DNA of 7,405 nt from a bacterium. GTDB taxonomy: Bacteria; SM23-31; JAUVVT01. Positions 1 through 5,072 of the stretch are shown in pieces. A model generated the notes under the pieces. It searched no databases. It saw nothing but the letters and a program-made list of their open reading frames with translations, and was not told where the DNA came from. Within the stretch, counting starts at the first letter, position 1. Each line of letters starts with the position of its first letter. The stretch covers positions 1 through 7,405 of the forward strand of contig JAUWXV010000188.1 in NCBI GenBank assembly GCA_030616165.1, in the 5' to 3' direction. The translations under genes were made by a program, and so were the position numbers.

Positions 1-626
1 ATCATTTCCATCCTCGCACTTTCTGGAACCTGTATGTCATAACATATTATAATTCCAACTTTTAATTTGATATCCCTGATAGATATATCAAATGTCCTGA
101 ACCCATCTCCATGGTTAATTCCCGAATCTACCATCCAGTCTTGAAGGTGCATCTTACTGTATTTACCGATTATTTCCCCTTTCGGGTTTAATAATATGCA
201 GGTGTTATAAACCTTTCCATCCCTCAGTTCTTCGTAACCGGTTATTATATATATTCCTAATTCTTGAGCAAGTTGTGCAAATTTTTTACTATGAGGACCG
301 GGTATTGGTTCGGCTGCTGATATAATCTTTTCTAATTCTTTTTGATATTCTTCTTCGGTTTTTAAACGTTTTCTATTCAATCTCGGATAACCTGTGAGGG
401 CACATTCCGGAAGGCATGCTATATCTGCTCCCTTGGATGCTGCTTCTCGAAGCATCGATTCTGCTTTCTTGAAGTTTGCTTCTTTATCAAACTTCACAGC
501 ATTCATCTGTATCGCAGCAACCTTTATGATACGTTTTTGCTTTTTTGTTTGAGATTTTGAACTCGGTGAATTGACCGAAACTAACATAAATAAAACGAAT
601 ATATTTAATATCAGGAACTTAAACAT
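1..626 (-). CDS. Exported carbon-nitrogen hydrolase (nitrilase superfamily), 3' end cut by window edge
   Basis: 208 codons are visible from the ATG at 626 down to the left edge, with no stop, so the C-terminus lies outside the window. The family hydrolyses or condenses non-peptide C-N bonds (nitriles, amides, carbamoyl compounds) with a Glu-Lys-Cys triad. All three residues are visible: E74 in LPECALTGY, K158 in GKYSKMHLQ and C195 in IIICYDIQVPESAR. The fold begins near residue 34 (IKVAAIQMN). Residues 1-20 form a Lys-plus-hydrophobic segment (MFKFLILNIFVLFMLV) that looks like a Sec signal peptide without a lipobox Cys, so periplasmic or extracellular action is inferred; most relatives are cytosolic. 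The start is supported by GGAGG six bases upstream. It follows the OsmC-like gene by 47 bases on the same strand, so the two are probably one operon. The substrate cannot be read from the sequence. Confidence 0.9.
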   Translation of the reverse strand, partial: MFKFLILNIFVLFMLVSVNSPSSKSQTKKQKRIIKVAAIQMNAVKFDKEANFKKAESMLREAASKGADIACLPECALTGYPRLNRKRLKTEEEYQKELEKIISAAEPIPGPHSKKFAQLAQELGIYIITGYEELRDGKVYNTCILLNPKGEIIGKYSKMHLQDWMVDSGINHGDGFRTFDISIRDIKLKVGIIICYDIQVPESARMEM

Positions 627-673
627 AATCAGCCTCCATAAAATTTTTATTTATTTAAAACTAAATTAAATCA

Positions 674-1087
674 TTATTCGATAATTTTATATGAATATGT
701 TAATTCTGCTGTATTTCTGAGCATTGCTGATACCGAACAATATTTTTCTTGAGATAACTTTATTGCTCTTTCAAGATTTCCCTTTTTTAAATCCTTCCCA
801 TGGAATATATATTCGATGTGAATTTTTTTAAAAACTTTAGGGTAATCTTCAGCCTGATTTGCATCTATATTAACCTCAAATTTGTCCAATTTTACCCTCA
901 TTTTATTGAGAATGGAAATGACATCAACACTGGTGCATCCCCCTAAACCTATAAGTATCAATTCGATGGGCCTGACAGATGCTTCTTCTCCACCGACTTT
1001 TTTTGTTGTGTCCATAATTACCCAGTGATTCGACTCAGATTTACCTATGAAACTCATATTTCCTGAATGTCTTACAACCGCTTTCAT
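674..1087 (-). CDS. OsmC/Ohr-family protein
   Basis: 137 residues, the usual size for the OsmC superfamily. Characterised members are thiol-dependent peroxidases that reduce organic hydroperoxides as intertwined cytoplasmic homodimers, using two cysteines. Both are visible: C51 in GLGGCTSVDV, the expected start of the long central helix, and C117 in KYCSVSAML. Their spacing of 66 residues fits the peroxidatic/resolving pair of OsmC. The preceding GGEEASVRPIELILIG segment matches the conserved Gly-Pro-Glu-Leu loop, with Pro40 and Glu42. The sequence looks closer to the generic OsmC/YhfA branch than to Ohr, so peroxidase activity is likely but not certain. The start codon has GGAGGT nine bases upstream. 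It is first in a minus-strand pair with the nitrilase-family gene and diverges from the isomerase gene. No separate terminator was seen between the pair. Confidence 0.9.
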   Translation of the reverse strand: MKAVVRHSGNMSFIGKSESNHWVIMDTTKKVGGEEASVRPIELILIGLGGCTSVDVISILNKMRVKLDKFEVNIDANQAEDYPKVFKKIHIEYIFHGKDLKKGNLERAIKLSQEKYCSVSAMLRNTAELTYSYKIIE

Positions 1088-1194
1088 TTTTATTTAACCT
1101 CCGAAGTTTCTGAATTATTGATTTTTAATTTATTAAATAATATTAATAAATTCAATATATAATATAATTTGAGTTTTATACTTTGAATTATTAT

Positions 1195-1223
1195 ATTATA
1201 TGGTAATTTTTAAACTTTGTAGC
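1195..1223 (-). promoter_or_regulatory. Candidate sigma70 promoter for the osmC-like operon (proximal)
   Basis: On the minus strand a perfect -10 TATAAT (1200-1195) sits 17 bases after GCTACA (1223-1218), which matches the -35 consensus at only three of six positions. It would give a leader of roughly 100 bases. In a stretch this AT-rich, a TATAAT match by chance is likely, so this is one of two alternatives. Confidence 0.3.
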
Positions 1224-1253
1224 ATAGTTTTAAAAAAGTGTGGTGAATTTTTT

Positions 1254-1282
1254 AATTTAAATAAAATTTTCGATATTGTCAA
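1254..1282 (-). promoter_or_regulatory. Candidate sigma70 promoter for the osmC-like operon (distal)
   Basis: On the minus strand a perfect -35 TTGACA (1282-1277) is followed after 17 bases by TAAATT (1259-1254), a four-of-six match to the -10 consensus. A perfect -35 is rarer by chance in A/T-rich DNA than a perfect -10, which slightly favours this candidate over the proximal one. Confidence 0.35.
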
Positions 1283-1312
1283 AAGTTCTATGAAAAACAA
1301 GGATAAAATATG

Positions 1313-1370
1313 AAACCACAGAGACCACAGAGGAATACTCTGCCTGCCCTGTGGGTGTACTCTGTGGTTT
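1313..1370. repeat. Large inverted repeat with CCACAGAG motifs
   Basis: An 11-base arm AAACCACAGAG (1313-1323) is perfectly complementary to CTCTGTGGTTT (1360-1370). A second nested pair, CCACAG (1325-1330) and CTGTGG (1349-1354), continues the stem, and an alternative small hairpin CAGAG/CTCTG (1328-1332/1338-1342) lies inside. The left arm is itself a tandem of ACCACAGAG units. Its composition stands out from the A/T-rich flanks. From memory, CACAGAG-type tandem palindromes are dispersed intergenic repeats in several environmental bacterial lineages; I could not check this. It is not followed by a T-run, so it is not a standard terminator. It ends 27 bases before the isomerase Shine-Dalgarno and could fold in that mRNA leader. 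Confidence 0.75.
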
Positions 1371-1408
1371 AATTTAGACAAAACTATATAAAATATCAGG
1401 AGGACATT

Positions 1409-2905
1409 ATGCGCACCACACCAATTGGCATTATAATGCTAAATGATGAGCGTGAACATGTTTATACGCAGAATAACGAGGAGAATATGCGTATCGTTCG
1501 TCAATGGGCTGACCTTATACGGGAAAAAATATTGTATATTGATGGCACAAGAGCCGAAGTTGTTGTTGGCTCTGAAATTATTACAGGTATAAGAATTGCT
1601 CAAAAGGTTGGCGAAGAACTTTCCAGAAGGAACTGCAAACAGGTTATAATGTGTTATAATGTATGGAACTTTCCGTTTTTGGTTTGGCCATTTATAAATT
1701 CTCTTGGGAAGGACATCCCCATTTTGAGTTTATCGAACAATAATGGCAAATATCCTGGTAATGTGGGACTTTTAGCAACAGATGGCGCCCTCAGACAAGC
1801 AGGGATAAAAACTCATCGTATCGTCGGGGAGATTGATTCAGAAAAGACGAGACAGGAAGTTTATGACTGGATAAGAGCAAGCCTTGCATTTACGACTATG
1901 AAAAATGAAGTCTATGGTTGTTATGGCGGACATTCTATGGGAATGGAGACCGGCTATTTTCATTTAACGCCAACATTGAAAGTTTTAGGAACAACGGTTC
2001 GGCAGATTGATCAGCTGTGGCTTGTTGAAACTATGAAAAATGTCGATAAAAAAGAGGTGAATAATGGATTTAAATGGTTTACAGAACTTCTTGGTGAGAG
2101 AATAAAATACGATAACAAAATGCTGACTCCTGAAACTCTAAAGACTCAAATCCGCCTTTATCTTGCAATGGAATTGGTCAACAAGGAAAAAGGATTTGAT
2201 TCCTGCGGTCTTAAAGGACAGCGTGAACTTACTGAGTATGTTTGTTTGGGTGATGTAGCCGAGATGCTTATGAACGACCCATACGATTGGAGAGGTCCGA
2301 AGGAATCGATTGTGTGTGCTACTGAGGCTGATTCTTATGCCGCGATAACAATGCAGTTATTGAAATACATCACCGGTGGTCTGCCTACTTTATTTATGGA
2401 TGTTCGGCTTTATCATCCGGATAAAAAAATTTGGGACTGGTGCAACTCTGGAAATCATTCAAGTTATTATGCCGATTTGAGTATGGACCCTGAGCAAAAT
2501 TTTAAACATATCACATTTCATCCTGCGCTTGAATTCTATTTCAAGGCTGGTGGTGCTTCAGTTGAATTTAATGCTGCTCCGGGACCTATGACTTTTGCAA
2601 GAATTGGTCTGTGGGATGAAAAATTATATATGGTAATTGCTTATGGGGAAAGCCTGAAACTTACAGAAAATGAACAGAAAAAATTAAACGAACAGACAAA
2701 TCCAACATGGCCGCATGTTCATGCAAAATTGGAAGCCGAATTCGACGAATTCTTGCAGGTTTTTCCATGCAACCACATTATCGGTGTTAGTGGGGATAGA
2801 GTCCGTATTCTAAATTATCTGTGTGAGATATCTGGAATTACCCCGGTTATTATTGGCAAAAGAGGAAATGAAAGAATGATGCCCATTTGGGAGCGGGTTG
2901 TATAA
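1409..2905 (+). CDS. L-fucose/L-arabinose isomerase-family protein
   Basis: 498 residues. The family interconverts aldoses and ketoses (for example L-fucose to L-fuculose) with a divalent metal in the cytoplasm. Visible hallmarks are an N-terminal substrate-domain start (PIGIIMLNDEREHVY), the GGHSMGME segment at 173-180, a metal-ligand pair E306 (CATEADSYAA) and D331 (LFMDVRLYHP) spaced as in FucI E337/D361, and a C-terminal FPCNHIIGVSGD motif whose H456 is the likely third ligand (assignment inferred). It is about 90 residues shorter than E. coli FucI (591) and resembles the shorter FucI-like group, so the true sugar is uncertain. The start is firm: AGGAGG lies five bases before the ATG. No kinase, aldolase, transporter or sugar regulator is adjacent, so it appears as an orphan isomerase. 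Its base composition is like its neighbours. Confidence 0.85.
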   Translation: MRTTPIGIIMLNDEREHVYTQNNEENMRIVRQWADLIREKILYIDGTRAEVVVGSEIITGIRIAQKVGEELSRRNCKQVIMCYNVWNFPFLVWPFINSLGKDIPILSLSNNNGKYPGNVGLLATDGALRQAGIKTHRIVGEIDSEKTRQEVYDWIRASLAFTTMKNEVYGCYGGHSMGMETGYFHLTPTLKVLGTTVRQIDQLWLVETMKNVDKKEVNNGFKWFTELLGERIKYDNKMLTPETLKTQIRLYLAMELVNKEKGFDSCGLKGQRELTEYVCLGDVAEMLMNDPYDWRGPKESIVCATEADSYAAITMQLLKYITGGLPTLFMDVRLYHPDKKIWDWCNSGNHSSYYADLSMDPEQNFKHITFHPALEFYFKAGGASVEFNAAPGPMTFARIGLWDEKLYMVIAYGESLKLTENEQKKLNEQTNPTWPHVHAKLEAEFDEFLQVFPCNHIIGVSGDRVRILNYLCEISGITPVIIGKRGNERMMPIWERVV

Positions 2906-2963
2906 GATTACGGAACGAAAAATTTAAGTGAAAATTTAAAAGTCTAAATATCCTATAACAGTA

Positions 2964-2989
2964 TACGGGTGTGATGAATAATGCCCGTA
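2964..2989 (+). promoter_or_regulatory. Hairpin in the lepA leader
   Basis: TACGGG (2964-2969) and CCCGTA (2984-2989) form a perfect six-base-pair stem around a 14-base loop. The loop contains the in-frame GTG (2971) and ATG (2974) that would start the longest lepA reading, so in mRNA those codons would lie in the loop. It is followed immediately by the palindromic repeat at 2991-3021. There is no T-run, so it is not a typical intrinsic terminator. A regulatory role is only inferred. Confidence 0.4.
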
Positions 2990-2990
2990 A

Positions 2991-3021
2991 AAATTGGTTC
3001 GATAAATCGAATCCTTACAAT
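2991..3021 (-). repeat. Palindromic repeat, copy 1 (inverted relative to copy 2)
   Basis: The core GGTTCGATAAATCGAATCC (2996-3014) is an inverted repeat, TTCGAT/ATCGAA, with flanking GG/CC. Read on the minus strand, the 31 bases match the element at 4990-5021 with three substitutions and one single-base gap, including flanks outside the palindrome (TGTA on one side, AATTT on the other). That extent of similarity suggests a shared element rather than two chance palindromes. It ends nine bases before the preferred lepA start, so it lies in the leader. Confidence 0.7.
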
Positions 3022-3030
3022 CAAGAATAT

Positions 3031-4824
3031 ATGACTATAGATAAGATACGAAATTTCTGCATAATAGCCCATATAGACCATGGGAAATCGACATTAGCGG
3101 ATAGATTTCTTGAATATACAGAGGCAATTCCCAAACGAGAGATGAAAGACCAGATACTTGATGATATGGAACTTGAGCGGGAAAGGGGAATTACCATAAA
3201 ATCTCATCCCATTCAGATGAGATACCATTCAAAAAATGGAGAGGAATATCTGTTAAATCTAATCGATACGCCTGGTCATGTCGATTTTACTTATGAGGTC
3301 TCACGAAGTATTGCTGCTTGTGAGGGCGCATTGCTGTTGATTGATGCATCTCAGGGAATACAGGCACAGACTCTGAGCAATCTTTATTTGGCTTTAGAAA
3401 ATGATTTAACAATTATTCCTGTAATAAACAAAATAGATATACCAAATGTTGATGTTGAGAGGGTAAAGAATCAAATCAAGGAGTTAATAGGAATTGACTG
3501 TAATGAGATACTTTTTGCAAGCGGAAAATTTGGAATCGGCATCTCTGAAATATTTGAAGCAGTGGTTAATAGAATTCCACCTCCAAAAGGGAATCCGGAC
3601 GCTCCTCTTAAATCGCTGATATTTGACTCGATGTTTGATTCATACAGGGGTGTTATCGTATATGTGAGGATTTTTGATGGGATTCTGAAAGAAAAGGACA
3701 AAATTGCATTATTTTCAAATAAGAAGATATACGAAGTTGATGAGGTTGGTATACTCCAGATGAAGAAAAAAAGGCTTAAACAGCTTAATCCGGGTGAGGT
3801 AGGATATATTATACCCGGTGCGAAAAATCTTGAAGATATAAAAGTGGGCGATACAATATTTAATGCTAATATCCCGATAAAAAAGCCTCTTGGAGGTCAT
3901 AAAGAGGTTAAACCGATGTTATTTGCGGGTTTTTATCCTGTGAACAGTGCAGATTATGAGAATCTTAAAAACTCCCTTGCAAAACTTAAGTTAAATGATT
4001 CTTCAATATTTTATGAGCCAGATTCATCAGATGCTCTTGGGTTTGGCTTTAGGTGTGGTTTTTTAGGTCTCCTGCATAAAGAGGTAATTCAGCAAAGGCT
4101 CGAAAGAGAATACAATCTTGAGATTATTACAACTATTCCTAATGTTAAATATCTCGTTTATAAGAAGGACAATGAAAAAATATATGTGGACAATCCGAGT
4201 CATCTTCCCGAAATAGGAATGATTCAAAAAATTGAGGAGCCGTATGTAAAAGCACAAATTATTACACCTGTTGAATATATAGGTAATGTATTGAAAATTT
4301 CAAAAGACAGGAGAGGAATCCTTGAAAAAACAGAATATCTCGATAAGGGAAGTGTTGTTTTAAATGTTAAATTCCCATTTTCCGAGATAATATTTGACTT
4401 TTACGATAAATTAAAGTCAGTTTCTAAAGGTTACGCATCGTTCGACTATGAATATTTTAATTATCAGGAATCTGAATTGGTGAAGGTGGATATTCTGATT
4501 AATGGAATCGCGGTGGATGCATTATCCTTAATCATCCATAAGCATAAGGCTTACAATTGGGGGAAAAATATCTGTGATAAAATGAAGAAAATCATCCCGA
4601 GACAGCTTTACGAAGTGGTGATACAGGCTGCTGTGGGCAGTAAAGTTATTGCAAGGGAATCTATTAAACCCCTCAGAAAAAATGTAACCGGTAAGTGCTA
4701 TGGAGGAGATGTTACAAGAAAAAGGAAACTTCTTGAAAAGCAAAAATTCGGTAAAAAACGGATGAAAAGACTTGGTAAGATTGATATACCACAGGAAGCA
4801 TTTTTAATCGTTTATGGTGCTTAA
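3031..4824 (+). CDS. lepA: Elongation factor 4 (LepA), ribosome-associated translational GTPase
   Basis: 597 residues from the chosen start, close to E. coli LepA (599). LepA/EF4 binds ribosomes and hydrolyses GTP; it has been linked to back-translocation and to initiation or 30S assembly. GTPase motifs, in this numbering: G1 AHIDHGKST (13-21), G2 within ERERGITIK (Thr55), G3 DTPGH (79-83), G4 NKID (133-136), and a G5 reading SGK (164-166) where SAK is more usual. Downstream are the EF-G-like domains, the SDALGFGFRCGFLGLLH signature, and the LepA-specific C-terminal domain (IPRQLYEVVIQAAVGSK; CYGGDVTRKRKLLEKQK). The ATG at 3031 gives MTIDKIRNF, matching the family start. The frame is open back to GTG 2971 or ATG 2974 (617 or 616 residues), but the extra 20 residues are encoded largely by a palindromic repeat and have no family counterpart. 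Neither start has a strong Shine-Dalgarno. The gene is intact. Confidence 0.95.
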   Translation: MTIDKIRNFCIIAHIDHGKSTLADRFLEYTEAIPKREMKDQILDDMELERERGITIKSHPIQMRYHSKNGEEYLLNLIDTPGHVDFTYEVSRSIAACEGALLLIDASQGIQAQTLSNLYLALENDLTIIPVINKIDIPNVDVERVKNQIKELIGIDCNEILFASGKFGIGISEIFEAVVNRIPPPKGNPDAPLKSLIFDSMFDSYRGVIVYVRIFDGILKEKDKIALFSNKKIYEVDEVGILQMKKKRLKQLNPGEVGYIIPGAKNLEDIKVGDTIFNANIPIKKPLGGHKEVKPMLFAGFYPVNSADYENLKNSLAKLKLNDSSIFYEPDSSDALGFGFRCGFLGLLHKEVIQQRLEREYNLEIITTIPNVKYLVYKKDNEKIYVDNPSHLPEIGMIQKIEEPYVKAQIITPVEYIGNVLKISKDRRGILEKTEYLDKGSVVLNVKFPFSEIIFDFYDKLKSVSKGYASFDYEYFNYQESELVKVDILINGIAVDALSLIIHKHKAYNWGKNICDKMKKIIPRQLYEVVIQAAVGSKVIARESIKPLRKNVTGKCYGGDVTRKRKLLEKQKFGKKRMKRLGKIDIPQEAFLIVYGA

Positions 4825-4831
4825 AATGGTC

Positions 4832-4860
4832 TTGACTTTTATTTCAAAAGGTATTATACT
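4832..4860 (+). promoter_or_regulatory. Sigma70-type promoter for the solenoid gene-thiL unit
   Basis: TTGACT (4832-4837) and TATACT (4855-4860) each match consensus at five of six positions and are separated by the ideal 17 bases. It is the best promoter in the window and begins eight bases after the lepA stop codon. Transcription would start near 4867, giving an unusually long leader of about 205 bases before the next start codon at 5073. Confidence 0.7.
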
Positions 4861-4925
4861 GAAATTGATGTATACTTAATTATATGGGAACGGTTCATCA
4901 AACACGATTTTTAAAGCGTGAAGAA

Positions 4926-4948
4926 TAACACCTCTGTGATGGTTGTTA
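4926..4948 (+). promoter_or_regulatory. Possible hairpin in the long 5' leader
   Basis: TAACACC (4926-4932) can pair with GGTTGTTA (4941-4948), a seven-pair stem with one bulged T around an eight-base loop. With the palindromic repeat at 4990-5021 it makes two stem-loops in the predicted leader. No known riboswitch consensus was recognised here. The stem is weak enough to be chance. Confidence 0.25.
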
Positions 4949-4989
4949 AAAATTGTATTTCTTAGATTTTTTAAATTCGATATTATTAT

Positions 4990-5021
4990 AATGTAGGGGT
5001 TCGATTTATCGAACCCAATTT
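4990..5021 (+). repeat. Palindromic repeat, copy 2
   Basis: GGGTTCGA (4997-5004) and TCGAACCC (5009-5016) form a perfect eight-base-pair stem with a TTTA loop, preceded by AATGTAG and followed by AATTT. A diverged copy in inverted orientation lies at 2991-3021. The TGTAGGGG...CCC layout resembles a class of short dispersed palindromes that I remember from many environmental bacterial genomes; this is unverified. The stem is not followed by a T-run on either strand, so a terminator role is unlikely. It lies 51 bases before the solenoid gene start. Confidence 0.75.
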
Positions 5022-5072
5022 AATGGTCATTATGAATATTGTTAAAAAATAAATAATTAAAGGGCCGTAAAG

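Larger units (their letters stand above)
1088..1408. other. Divergent AT-rich intergenic region
   Basis: These 321 bases separate the minus-strand osmC-like gene from the plus-strand isomerase gene. The left two thirds are nearly pure A/T and hold candidate minus-strand promoters. The right third holds an unusual GC-containing inverted repeat (1313-1370) followed by the isomerase Shine-Dalgarno sequence AGGAGG at 1398-1403. No coding region is credible here. I found no convincing plus-strand -35/-10 pair: the best -10-like string, TAAAAT at 1304-1309, has no suitable -35. Confidence 0.7.

Noticed and set aside
1196-1381. 61-codon minus-strand open frame in the intergenic region
   Set aside because: Its first half is simply a translation of the CCACAGAG inverted repeat, and its remainder is A/T-rich spacer; it has no Shine-Dalgarno and no family-like sequence.
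2996-3014. GGTTCGA...TCGAATCC resembles a tRNA T-arm, suggesting a tRNA remnant here and at 4997-5016
   Set aside because: No acceptor, D or anticodon arm can be built around either copy, and the match is explained by the palindromic repeat itself.
3471-4743. Several minus-strand open frames of 61-76 codons inside lepA, and others inside 5464-5924
   Set aside because: They are antisense shadows of lepA and the solenoid gene, without Shine-Dalgarno sequences or recognisable protein features.
4884-4928. 14-codon frame (MGTVHQTRFLKREE) in the long leader, followed by a hairpin, like a leader peptide
   Set aside because: No ribosome binding site, no run of regulatory codons related to the downstream genes, and such short frames are expected by chance.
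4987-4992. Perfect TATAAT as a second promoter -10 in the leader
   Set aside because: No acceptable -35 lies 16-19 bases upstream, and it overlaps the edge of the repeat in very A/T-rich sequence.
4861-5072. TPP riboswitch upstream of the thiL transcription unit
   Set aside because: The conserved CTGAGA and the ACC...TGAACCTGAT-type segments are not present.
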